Shown: piece by piece, positions 16,620 to 24,727 of the stretch | How positions within the stretch are numbered: the first letter of the stretch is position 1 | How the letters are laid out: the number at the start of each line of letters is the position of its first letter | Source: Oscillochloris sp. | GTDB taxonomy: Bacteria; Chloroflexota; Chloroflexia; Chloroflexales; Chloroflexaceae | Assembly (NCBI GenBank): GCA_012032775.1 | Contig: JAAUQO010000042.1 | Coordinates: 1 to 35,702 of the forward strand | Length of the DNA: 35,702 nucleotides | Direction of reading: 5' to 3' | The notes under the pieces: generated by a model | Databases searched by the model: none | What the model was told of the DNA's origin: nothing | What the model saw: the letters and a program-made list of their open reading frames with translations, nothing else | Made by a program: the position numbers and the translations under genes

Positions 16620-17639
16620 CTACGGCTTTACCTTGCCGGAAGGGCAGATCCGTTCCAGCCACACAATCCCGGCGATCCCCACAACCAGCATCGCCCCGGC
16701 AACAAGGTACGCCTCCGAGAAGTGGGCCTGGGTCAGGTAGATGCCGACCAGACCACAGGCGCCGGCAAGCAGATAGCAGACCAGCACCGCCTCGCGCTTG
16801 GTGAGGCCGAGCGCGTTTAATCGGTGCGAAAGGTGATCTTTGCCGGCGGTGGTGAAGGGATTGACGCCCCGCCGCAACCGCGCAACAAACACCAGGCTGG
16901 TATCGAAGATCGGCAGCGCCAGCACGCAAAGCGGCACCATCCAGGTGACAAGCGGCGTATTGGAAAGAAAGCGCAGTTTAATCGCCAGGGCGGCCAGGAT
17001 AAAGCCGAGGAACAGGCTGCCTGTGTCGCCCATAAAAATCGTCGCGGGATTGAGGTTGTAGCGCAAAAACCCGACACAGGCTCCGATCAGGGCGGCCGAC
17101 ATTGCGCCGACCAATACCTGGCGCGGTTCGTTCATGGCGGCGAGCAGGAGGAAGAACGCCGCCGCAATCGTCGCCGTGCCGCCCGAAAGCCCGTCCATAT
17201 TGTCGAGGAAATTCAACGCATTCGTGATCCCCACCACCCAGATCAAGGTAACCAGCCAGTTCAGCACTTGCCAATCGAAAAGTTGCACCTGAGTGCCGCC
17301 GATCAGCAGGATCACCCCGGCCAAGATCTGGCCGAACATCTTGATCCCGGCCCCCAGATTCCAGCGGTCGTCGGCCAATCCGAACAACGAGATCAAGGTG
17401 GCGCCGAGTAAAATTCCAACCAACTCGCGGATGTGCGCCTGATCGCCGAAGATCAGCAGCGCCACCACGAACGAACCATAGATCGCCATACCACCCAACA
17501 GCGGCACCGGCGTGACATGCACATCACGGCTGCGCGGCACCGACACAACCCCCACCCGCAGCGCCGCCCGCCGGGCCAATGGTGTCGCCACAACTGAGAA
17601 GGTCAACGCAACCAGCAGGATCAACACGATTTGCGTCAT
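16620..17639 (-). CDS. WecA/TagO/MraY-family undecaprenyl-phosphate sugar-1-phosphate transferase
   Basis: Multi-pass membrane enzyme that starts surface polysaccharide or teichoic-acid-type glycans by moving a sugar-1-phosphate (usually GlcNAc-1-P) from UDP-sugar to undecaprenyl phosphate. 339 aa, about 10-11 hydrophobic helices. Catalytic loops present: LFGLADDRWNL, NALNFLDNMDGLSGG, IFMGDTGSLFLGF and GKDHLSHRL, the last fitting the WecA/TagO branch rather than MraY. Its ATG overlaps the stop of the O-antigen-ligase-like gene (ATGA), so the two are translated together. Confidence 0.9.
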   Translation of the reverse strand: MTQIVLILLVALTFSVVATPLARRAALRVGVVSVPRSRDVHVTPVPLLGGMAIYGSFVVALLIFGDQAHIRELVGILLGATLISLFGLADDRWNLGAGIKMFGQILAGVILLIGGTQVQLFDWQVLNWLVTLIWVVGITNALNFLDNMDGLSGGTATIAAAFFLLLAAMNEPRQVLVGAMSAALIGACVGFLRYNLNPATIFMGDTGSLFLGFILAALAIKLRFLSNTPLVTWMVPLCVLALPIFDTSLVFVARLRRGVNPFTTAGKDHLSHRLNALGLTKREAVLVCYLLAGACGLVGIYLTQAHFSEAYLVAGAMLVVGIAGIVWLERICPSGKVKP

Positions 17640-20600
17640 TGGCGCGCCTGCTCAATCACCGCGATCAGCCCTTCAACCTGGCTGATTTCGTTGGTTCGAC
17701 CGGAGGCGCGCAACACGTCGCTGATCCGATTCACCTCGGTAATTGCCGCATCATACTGGCCGGTATCGCTCAACACAATCGTGTAATTGCGGCTATACGC
17801 GACGTTATCGGGCAGCAGGATCACCGCGCGCCGATAATCTTCCAGCGAACCGCTCACATCCCCGAGCCGCACACTTAAAAGGCCGACGACACTATGCATA
17901 AGCGCAGTTCGCTCACGCAGCACCGGCAGATCGTCGGCGCGCTCGGGCCGGCCCTCAGCATCGATCAGGGTTTGTTCGGCATTGGCCGCCGCCGTCACAT
18001 AGGCGACCCGCAACTGCTGAAGCAGGTCCTCGCGGCCCTGGAGCGAGTTCGCGATCGTCTCAACTGTGTTGGCCGTGGTAAATGGCGAGAGTTCAACCGC
18101 TCGAATATAACTCGCCGTTGCCGCCGCCAGATCTTCATCGACCGCACGCTGTAAATTGCCGATCCTGACGTAGGTGTCGGCAAAACGCGGATCAAGCGCG
18201 ACCGAGCGATCCAGCAACTCGCGGGCCTGCTGATAGTACGCATTCGCCTGGGCTTGATCGCCGGTGGCCTCGGTATACGCGGCGAGTTGCGTGATCACGC
18301 CGGCTCGTTCATTAAGCAAAGTCACATCCTGCGGCGCGATCGCATTCACCTGCTCGTACCATGCAAGCGATTCTTGCAAGCGCTGCGGATCGTTCGTCCA
18401 ACTGAACCAGTACGAATTGAGCCGGCCCAGGTTCGCGAAGTGATCTTTGTTGAGCGGATTAAGATCATGGGCTTGCAGCAGCACCGCCTCGGCATAGCTC
18501 ATCAACTCCATGGGCGGCGTACGCTGCACAAACCCGACCAACTGTTGCGGCCCTTCAAGCCGCAGGAGGGTACCGACATCCGGTGCGGGCGCCGCTGAAC
18601 CGAGTTCAACACCCTGCTGGCGCAGCGTATCGGCCAGATTCATCAGCACACGCCCCAGATTCAGATAGTAAAAATCTTCACGCGGGTTACTGCGGATGGT
18701 GGCCAGATAGTCGTCGAGCGCCTGCAACAAGCCATCGGCCGAAACCGCCGGTCGCTCGCTTACGCCCTGGCCTTGCTGGAAGCGCATATCGGCATAGATC
18801 GGTTGCCAATTGAACCACCAGACAAGCAGCAATGCAAGTGCTCCGATCAAAGCATACGCGCCGACCGCGCCGGGATTGCTCTGATTGCGACTGCTCCGGC
18901 GGGCAACTCCGCGCGCGGGCTGATTACGCGCAGCCGTCCGCGCAGCCTGACCGCGTGCCGTCTGCTTGCCGCGCCCCGCCGGCGCTTTCGGCGCAGGGGC
19001 CGCTTCAGCCGGTTCAGGCTCGACCGGCGCAGGTTCGACCGGCGCAGCTTCAAGACTGTAATGGCCGGCAAGTGCGCCGCCGCTAACTGTTACCGCCAGC
19101 AACACCCAGAGCATCATCAGGCTTGAGACGATCGGAATCCCGGTCAGCCCCTCGACAAAGTGAGCCGTCACCGCACTAAGGGTTGCAATAAAGAAGAGTT
19201 GCCAGCGCCACTCACTGCGGCGGTTGATCGAACGCCAGCAGAGCGCCACAAAGCTACCAAGCACAAACAGATAAGCCCCTAACCCGAGCACGCCCTTGGT
19301 TACCAATTCGTCGAGAATCGCTTGATGGGAGCGGTCGGGAGAAGCGCCGCGGGCCTCGACATTTGCCAATGCCGGCGGATAGAACGGATTAAAGGCGACG
19401 AACATACTCTCGGGGCCGTAGCCGATCATGGCACGCAGCGGATCACTGGTGATCAACGCGATCGCGCCGCCGGCATGCTCATCACCGGCCCAGATCAAGC
19501 GCCGCACCAGGCCCGTGCCGCTCTCAACCTCAAGCAACCGGCCCATCCGGCCGATATAAGGCGCATCACGAAGGCGCTCAAAGATCGCTGCATTCGAAAG
19601 ATTGAATGCGATCAGAAAACCACCGATCGTGAGGGTCAATGCCAGCCAGGCGATCAACAGCGCCCGGAACCGCCCGGCCAATTGGGTATTACCAAGCAAC
19701 CGAGCCGTCTGCAAACCGCGAAACAACACCAGCGAGAAGAAAACGAACAGGCCGGCGCCAAGCCCGATCCACGGCCCGCGGCTCTGGGTGAAAAAGACAG
19801 CCGTCAGCAACAACACCGTTATCCCGATGCCGGTTAGCCCACGGATCATGGCGGCTGTGCGCGTCAACTCTGCCGGTAGCGGCGCCAGTGTTCGCGCAAG
19901 CCAATAGCCGGCCAGGGTGGCCAGCACACTCAACGCCATCACCAGCCACCAGTACGCGGCATTCGGCGCGGTCGCAGCACCGGCTACACTCTGCACCTCG
20001 GAACTAAAGGCGAACTGCATCCCAAACAGCAGTAAAAACCCCAGGCTAAGCATCCCGGGCCAGAGCGGCGCCCGAGCGCCCCGGTCGATCGGCAGCGTCA
20101 GCAACCACCAGAGCGCCGTAGCACAGACGACGGCGCCGGGGATGAGCCAGAAATAGCGGAAATCGATCGTACGGACTGCGGCGCCGAACATAATAAAGGC
20201 AAGCACCAGCAACAGGCCGGCGATCAGGAAGAGCGCCCGCACTGCCGCCCAGATCCATTCAGCGGCGGGATTCGCGGCCGCCGCAGCTTGCCGGCGCTCG
20301 CCGAATGCCGCCAGGGCGCGATAAAGGGCCAGCGGCACCACCATGATCATATAGGCCGCGACAAAGATCGAGTTGCCCATGGTCGAGGCCACGCGGGTGA
20401 TCACATCACCCCGCCAGGGCAAGGGATCAAGGCCCAGGTGTTGCAGCAAGCCATAGCCGCCAACCACCGTCGCCGCCGCCAATGTGATTGTGATCAGCCG
20501 TTCGAGTTGCTCACGACTGCGCAGATTGGTCACGATCAGCACGCCCAGCAGCATATACGAAAGATAGGTATACGTGCCCTGCAAGCGCTGATAGCTGCCC

Positions 20601-20950
20601 CAGAAACTGGTTGCCGGCACCACCGAGGTAAAGGTAGTAATCAGGAACACCAGCCCATAGATCAACGCCGGCAGCGCCAATGGTATCCGGCGCAGCCGGG
20701 TAAACCAATTATCGTCGTTCGTGCGACTGCCTTCGGGGGTACGTTCGCGGCTTGCCACCGACTCAAAGATCTGCACCAGACCGGCTGCGGCCATCAGCAA
20801 GACGATCGAGCGCAGCGTGGTCGCTTTATCCGGCTCGAAATGGCGTGCCGAGTACAGATTGAAATAGATCGGAATCAGGGTTAATGCCAGCAGCCAGCCG
20901 GCCTCGATAATCCATCCGCACCAGCGGCTGATCGGCGATTGTCTGGTCAT
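17636..20950 (-). CDS. O-antigen ligase/polymerase-like membrane protein fused to a TPR domain
   Basis: 1104 aa. Residues about 10-625 hold roughly 12 membrane helices with a WaaL/Wzy-type core. The large external loop follows IGYGPESMF and contains DRSHQAILDELVTKGVLGLG (SHQ in place of the common SHN, about 541-543). Residues about 633-690 are a Pro/Ala/Glu then Arg-rich linker, a further helix lies at about 697-713, and the last 390 residues carry TPR-type helical repeats (NPLNKDHFANLGRL, ALDPRFADTYVRIGNLQ, AVILLPDNVAYSRNYTIVL). It joins glycan repeat units or ligates a glycan to an acceptor. The TPR part probably docks partners, and its side of the membrane depends on helix count. Downstream of recN and coupled to the WecA-like gene. 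Confidence 0.85.
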   Translation of the reverse strand: MTRQSPISRWCGWIIEAGWLLALTLIPIYFNLYSARHFEPDKATTLRSIVLLMAAAGLVQIFESVASRERTPEGSRTNDDNWFTRLRRIPLALPALIYGLVFLITTFTSVVPATSFWGSYQRLQGTYTYLSYMLLGVLIVTNLRSREQLERLITITLAAATVVGGYGLLQHLGLDPLPWRGDVITRVASTMGNSIFVAAYMIMVVPLALYRALAAFGERRQAAAAANPAAEWIWAAVRALFLIAGLLLVLAFIMFGAAVRTIDFRYFWLIPGAVVCATALWWLLTLPIDRGARAPLWPGMLSLGFLLLFGMQFAFSSEVQSVAGAATAPNAAYWWLVMALSVLATLAGYWLARTLAPLPAELTRTAAMIRGLTGIGITVLLLTAVFFTQSRGPWIGLGAGLFVFFSLVLFRGLQTARLLGNTQLAGRFRALLIAWLALTLTIGGFLIAFNLSNAAIFERLRDAPYIGRMGRLLEVESGTGLVRRLIWAGDEHAGGAIALITSDPLRAMIGYGPESMFVAFNPFYPPALANVEARGASPDRSHQAILDELVTKGVLGLGAYLFVLGSFVALCWRSINRRSEWRWQLFFIATLSAVTAHFVEGLTGIPIVSSLMMLWVLLAVTVSGGALAGHYSLEAAPVEPAPVEPEPAEAAPAPKAPAGRGKQTARGQAARTAARNQPARGVARRSSRNQSNPGAVGAYALIGALALLLVWWFNWQPIYADMRFQQGQGVSERPAVSADGLLQALDDYLATIRSNPREDFYYLNLGRVLMNLADTLRQQGVELGSAAPAPDVGTLLRLEGPQQLVGFVQRTPPMELMSYAEAVLLQAHDLNPLNKDHFANLGRLNSYWFSWTNDPQRLQESLAWYEQVNAIAPQDVTLLNERAGVITQLAAYTEATGDQAQANAYYQQARELLDRSVALDPRFADTYVRIGNLQRAVDEDLAAATASYIRAVELSPFTTANTVETIANSLQGREDLLQQLRVAYVTAAANAEQTLIDAEGRPERADDLPVLRERTALMHSVVGLLSVRLGDVSGSLEDYRRAVILLPDNVAYSRNYTIVLSDTGQYDAAITEVNRISDVLRASGRTNEISQVEGLIAVIEQARQ

Positions 20951-21028
20951 ATGTTCGCTGAAAAACTACGTGGATAAGGGCCTGCCGGTGGGTGTGGCGA
21001 AACCGCAAGCACCGGCAGATCACCAACT

Positions 21029-22837
21029 TTAGGAGACGATCTGATAACGCGGTTGATCGGTCGGATCGCCGGCGGACGATTGATGCGCCGCGCGGAACGA
21101 TTCCTTCCATGTTTGTGCGCGCCCGATAATTTCGCGCGCATTGGCCTGGCTGAAGGCACTTGGCGTTCCGTCGAGCATCATCGCCAATTCTTCAACCTGC
21201 TCATCGCTGTTGAGCCGACGCACCGCAGTGCGGGTGCGCTGGTCGGCGAATGTCTTACTGATATGATAATGGGCGTCGGCGAATGCGGCCACTTGCGGCA
21301 GATGCGAAATACAGACTACCTGATGCCGTTCGGTGATCGCCCAGAGCTTCTGGCCGACAACCTGGCCGGCGCGGCCACCCACGCCGACATCGATCTCGTC
21401 GAAGATCAGCGTGGCAACCTCATCCACCCGCGAGAGGATCGATTTCAGGGCCAGCAAAAGGCGCGCACTCTCACCGCCGGAGGCGATCCGCGCCAATGGC
21501 TTCAATGGTTCGCCGGGATTCGGCGCGAGCATAAACTCAACCCGGTCGATGCCGTTGCGATCGAAGGCCCAGCGCCCGGCATCCACCGGCACGCCGTCGG
21601 CATCGGGATTGCGATCGATCTGCACCGCAAAGCGCACATGCGGCATAGCCAGATCGCTCATCGCGCCCTCGATCTGGCCGGCCAATCGCTCACCGGCCTG
21701 GCGGCGACGCTGCGACAATTCGCCGGCAACCCGGCCCAACCCGCGTAGCGCCTGCGCTTCCTGCGCCTCCAGATCGGCAATATGTTCCGAGGCATTGGTA
21801 AGCCGTTCGATCTCGACTTCGGCCTTGGCCGCACGCTCGATCAAGGTTTCGGCATCGCCGCCATACCTGCGTTTCAGATCACTCAGCACCGTCAGCCGAT
21901 CCTCGATCGCATCGAGGCGGGCGGGATCGGCATCGAGATTCAGGCGATAGCTACGCAGCGCCGCCGACAGATCTTCCAACTGGAAATGCACCTCACCGGC
22001 GGTTGCCGCCAATGGCGCAGCGGAAGGATCGAGCCGGCCGAGTTCGTCGAGGCCGGCGGCGATCCGCGCCATTACCTCAAACACCGGCCGTGCCGCAGTC
22101 CGCCCGCCCTCCTGGCCCTCGTAAAGATCGGCATAGGCGCCGGCGGAAAGTTCGGCGATCCGGGCGCTATTCTGCACCACCTGCCGTTCACGCAACAATT
22201 CCGCTTCCTCGCCGGGACGCAACTTCGCCGCCTGCACATCCTCCAGCAGGAAACGCAACTCCTCGATCCGCTCCCGACGCCGGGCCTGGTTGCGCCGCAA
22301 CTCGGCAAGTTCTTCCCGGATAGCCCGTAAGGCCGCCACCTGCTCGGAAACTTGCGCCCGCAGCGGCAGCAACTCGCCGAGCCGATCGAGCATTTCGAGG
22401 TGGGTGCGGGTATTGAAGAGCGAAAGCCCCTCGTGCTGGCCGTGAATATCAAGCAGACGACTACCGATCTCACGCAGGACACCGGTATTGGCGGCGCGAC
22501 CATTCACCCGAGCCACGCTACGCCCACTTTCCGCCGAGATCTCGCGGGCCAGAATCACCTGATTGTCGTCATCGTCATCGAGCAGATCGTACTCGCGCAG
22601 CACCGGAATTACATGCGGCGCATCATCGAGGCTGAACACACCCTCGATGCGGGCGCGCTGGCAGCCCGAGCGCACCATACTGACATCGACTTTTTCGCCA
22701 CGCAATGTGCCGAGCGCATCGATAATAATCGACTTCCCGGCGCCTGTCTCGCCGGTAAGCACGTTAAATCCCGCCGCCAGGCGCAGATGCAGACGATCGA
22801 TAATCGCGAAATCGCGGATCTGAAGTTCTAGCAGCAT
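21029..22837 (-). CDS. recN: DNA repair ATPase RecN
   Basis: SMC-like ATPase acting in double-strand-break repair. 602 aa from ATG 22837 (MLLELQIRDFAIIDRL), which is the conserved N-terminus; the frame is open another 17 codons upstream but that stretch is not conserved. Walker A GETGAGKSIIID (29-40), coiled-coil arms of about 150-350, ABC signature region ASGGESARLLLALK, Walker B TLIFDEIDVGVGG, and the C-terminal ISHLPQVAAFADAHY. The -10 TACAAT with an extended TGG (22884-22879) and a near-consensus SOS box lie just upstream. The O-antigen-ligase-like gene follows after 78 nt. Confidence 0.94.
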   Translation of the reverse strand: MLLELQIRDFAIIDRLHLRLAAGFNVLTGETGAGKSIIIDALGTLRGEKVDVSMVRSGCQRARIEGVFSLDDAPHVIPVLREYDLLDDDDDNQVILAREISAESGRSVARVNGRAANTGVLREIGSRLLDIHGQHEGLSLFNTRTHLEMLDRLGELLPLRAQVSEQVAALRAIREELAELRRNQARRRERIEELRFLLEDVQAAKLRPGEEAELLRERQVVQNSARIAELSAGAYADLYEGQEGGRTAARPVFEVMARIAAGLDELGRLDPSAAPLAATAGEVHFQLEDLSAALRSYRLNLDADPARLDAIEDRLTVLSDLKRRYGGDAETLIERAAKAEVEIERLTNASEHIADLEAQEAQALRGLGRVAGELSQRRRQAGERLAGQIEGAMSDLAMPHVRFAVQIDRNPDADGVPVDAGRWAFDRNGIDRVEFMLAPNPGEPLKPLARIASGGESARLLLALKSILSRVDEVATLIFDEIDVGVGGRAGQVVGQKLWAITERHQVVCISHLPQVAAFADAHYHISKTFADQRTRTAVRRLNSDEQVEELAMMLDGTPSAFSQANAREIIGRAQTWKESFRAAHQSSAGDPTDQPRYQIVS

Positions 22838-22843
22838 AAAATA

Positions 22844-22857
22844 CGAACAAATGGTCG
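22844..22857 (-). promoter_or_regulatory. Possible LexA (SOS) box upstream of recN
   Basis: CGAAC-AAAT-GGTCG differs by one base from the Gram-positive-type LexA site CGAAC-N4-GTTCG. It lies between the extended -10 (22879-22884) and the recN start, and two further GAACAT copies are adjacent (22857-22862 and 22870-22875). recN is a classic SOS gene. The LexA site used by this lineage is not known from the window. Confidence 0.4.
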
Positions 22858-23152
22858 AACATGTGTCTGAACATCGCCATTGTACCATGGCATGCGCCGG
22901 GCATGTGGTGTTTTGCAGAACAGGCCATAGCCCCGGCCGGGCGGAGCATGCGTTCTTTGCGCAGGGTGACGGGCTGCGCCGCCAACCCGACCCAAAAGGG
23001 GCGCTGTAGCAGGCAACGCGGCTGAATCAGCCTTCCGACGGATATGCAGTGCCGGGTATATTTGTTATACTTCTCACAGAGTTCAACCGAAAGCGACAGG
23101 TAGGTTGAGCCAATTACCACTTTTGCCCCACTGTCGCCCCCCTTAAATCCCC

Positions 23153-23176
23153 AACGGCTGCCGAAAGGCAGCCGTT
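23153..23176 (+). terminator. GAAA-tetraloop hairpin in the recN/J-protein gap
   Basis: Perfect 10-bp stem AACGGCTGCC / GGCAGCCGTT closed by GAAA, followed only by TCC. This is the clearest structure in the non-coding stretch 22838-23293 between the divergent recN and the J-like gene. The rest of that gap shows no gene; a TATACT at 23227-23232 is a weak -10 candidate for the J-like gene. Confidence 0.5.
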
Positions 23177-23293
23177 TCCACATGCTGCGGGATATCCCCA
23201 GACTAGCGCAACCTGCCGCAGTTCGGTATACTGTACCTTGTGCCCAAACTCGCAATTATATGCAGATTGTGAGTGTTCGCTCAGGAGGTTCGA

Positions 23294-23740
23294 GTGTTAC
23301 AGGCCGACGATCTACCACCAACTATCGACGGCTTCACGCAGCGTGATTATGATCTGTTACGCCGTGAATTGGCTGCGGCCCAAACCGAGGGCCGTTCGCT
23401 CCGCCGTCAACTTGATAAAGCCGTCGATGCTGCAAATGAGGCGCGGCGCGCCCACGCTAAAATGGTCGCGACACTCAGCGAGACGATGCGCGAAAATACA
23501 ACTCTCGCCCAGGAGCGCGATCTCTGGCGTGCACGCTGTCAGCGCCTGGAATATGGTACTCCTGAAGAGCGTGCGAGCGGGCCGATTGAAATCAGCGGAT
23601 TGGCCGGCCAGATCTCGGAAGATGAGATCAACGCGATCCGCAAAGCTATGGCGCGCCTCCATCACCCCGACGTGGGCGGTAACCCCGAACGGATGAAGGC
23701 CTGGAACGCCGCATTGGATCGCATCAGCAAAACCCTCTGA
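23294..23740 (+). CDS. Coiled-coil protein with C-terminal J-domain-like HPD motif
   Basis: 148 aa, soluble. GTG 23294 is chosen because AGGAGG (23283-23288) lies 5 nt upstream; the open frame extends 7 codons further but has no ribosome site. Residues about 18-85 form a charged coiled coil (LLRRELAAAQTEGRSLRRQL and on). The last 45 residues (ISEDEINAIRKAMARLHHPD, then VGGNPERMKAWNAALDRI) match J-domain helices II and III with the HPD loop. Helix I is not evident. It may act as a DnaK co-chaperone-like adaptor. No partner gene is adjacent. Confidence 0.7.
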   Translation: MLQADDLPPTIDGFTQRDYDLLRRELAAAQTEGRSLRRQLDKAVDAANEARRAHAKMVATLSETMRENTTLAQERDLWRARCQRLEYGTPEERASGPIEISGLAGQISEDEINAIRKAMARLHHPDVGGNPERMKAWNAALDRISKTL

Positions 23741-24149
23741 TTGTATGGTCAGTCGGGGGTTGATCGCCCACATGGGCCGACCTTCAGTACCCTTACAAGC
23801 GGCACTGCACGATCTGAGCCGGGGTTCGTGAGGTGAAATGCTGTGCGTGGAAATTGAAGTGCGGTTACGGCCACAATAGGGGACGACTGGTTGCTTTTAT
23901 GCAACAGAAACTTCTGCTGAGCCACGCAGGGGGTTGCACGCCGGGCCGCGCTGGATACTGCTAGTACCGGTCGGCCTACATCCGTCGAGGGTTTGTAACG
24001 GCTTTTAGGCCGTCACCGTGCGATGTGCGCCGTAGACGTACGTACGCTTGAGCGTACTAGTACCGGGATTGAACCGCCGTTGCGACGACAAGCGCAACCC
24101 GCATTCGTGCGCAACCGCTATCTGCGCCCCTAAGCCTCGCCCTCTTCGT
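23741..24149. other. Non-coding stretch carrying repeat copy A
   Basis: 409 nt without a credible gene between the J-like protein and the MarR gene stop. It contains the structured element at 23961-24066, a small hairpin TTGC-TTTTAT-GCAA near 23891-23904, and GTTGCG-N8-CGCAAC near 24080-24099, which could end the MarR transcript. Nothing else is recognised. Confidence 0.6.
23961..24066 (+). repeat. Dispersed structured element, copy A
   Basis: The 94-nt core 23969-24062 matches 29737-29830 at 86 of 94 positions without gaps. Predicted fold: outer stem GGCCTACATC (23973-23982) with GATGTGCGCC (24022-24031), enclosing hairpin ACGGCT-TTTA-GGCCGT (23998-24013), then hairpin GTACGC-TTGA-GCGTAC (24042-24057). 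Copy A is also bounded by the direct repeat CTAGTACCGG (23961-23970 and 24057-24066). Confidence 0.75.
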
Positions 24150-24590
24150 TCATCGCACTTCTAAACCGTTTCGCAGCTTTGCGAGCAAATCGTACAGCCG
24201 ATGTTGCTCGTCGGGCGACAAGACCCCCAGACGCCGCTCGACGGCGTTGGAGTGGAGTGCGCGCGCCCGGCTGCGAACCACTTCACCGTGCTCGGTAATC
24301 ACCAGGCGTTGCGCCCGCCGGTCGTCCGGATCGGGGGTACGTTGGACAAGACCGGCCATCTCCAGACGATCAACTAAGCGGGTAATCGTGCTTTTGACAC
24401 ACAACAGTTCAGCGCCGATATCAGTCAGGCGCTGGCCCTGTTCATGATGCAACCGATTAAGCAAGGCGAATTCCATCGTCGTCAATTTCACGCCGTCCAG
24501 CACACGTCGATCGCCGTCGTCCAGCAAGACGTAAATTTCTTGTATCAGGCGATGTTGCGCCACAGCATGATCACAGGCGCGTTCTGTCAT
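24150..24590 (-). CDS. MarR-family transcriptional regulator
   Basis: Dimeric winged-helix repressor or activator, usually released by small phenolic or oxidant ligands. 146 aa from ATG 24590; the GTG 15 nt upstream is in frame but less likely. The winged helix spans about 35-100: LTTMEFALLNRLHHEQ, RLTDIGAELLCVKSTITRLV, then the wing with the MarR-typical PDPDDRRAQRL. It is divergent from the aminopeptidase gene, and both palindromes in the shared gap are candidate binding sites. One Cys (ELLCVK) sits at the start of the recognition helix, a possible redox switch (speculative). Confidence 0.88.
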   Translation of the reverse strand: MTERACDHAVAQHRLIQEIYVLLDDGDRRVLDGVKLTTMEFALLNRLHHEQGQRLTDIGAELLCVKSTITRLVDRLEMAGLVQRTPDPDDRRAQRLVITEHGEVVRSRARALHSNAVERRLGVLSPDEQHRLYDLLAKLRNGLEVR

Positions 24591-24611
24591 TTTTGCAACT
24601 CTCACACTATT

Positions 24612-24622
24612 GAAACAGTTTC
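24612..24622. promoter_or_regulatory. Palindrome in the marR 5' leader
   Basis: GAAAC-A-GTTTC lies about 6-16 nt downstream of the predicted marR transcription start, a position suited to autorepression. Confidence 0.4.
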
Positions 24623-24634
24623 TCTCGCAAATAA

Positions 24635-24663
24635 AGTATAGAGCGGTGACCGATCAACGTCAA
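24635..24663 (-). promoter_or_regulatory. Strong sigma-70-type promoter of the MarR gene
   Basis: Minus strand: -35 TTGACG (24663-24658), exactly 17 nt, -10 TATACT (24640-24635). Five of six consensus bases in each box. Transcription start expected near 24628. Confidence 0.8.
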
Positions 24664-24671
24664 GGCTGCGG

Positions 24672-24694
24672 TATGATAAGAACAGTATCGTTCT
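24672..24694 (+). promoter_or_regulatory. Candidate -10 and inverted repeat before the aminopeptidase gene
   Basis: TATGAT (24672-24677) may be the -10 for the plus-strand gene. It abuts the inverted repeat AGAAC-N6-GTTCT (24679-24683 / 24690-24694), which would overlap the transcription start. No good -35 is seen. Confidence 0.4.
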
Positions 24695-24727
24695 CAGATC
24701 CAGCATGTTAGGAAGGACAAAACCGTT

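Noticed and set aside
24064..24085. T-arm-like GGTTCAATCCC on the minus strand
   Set aside because: The flanking bases do not form a 5-bp T stem, and no anticodon or acceptor arm fits around it.
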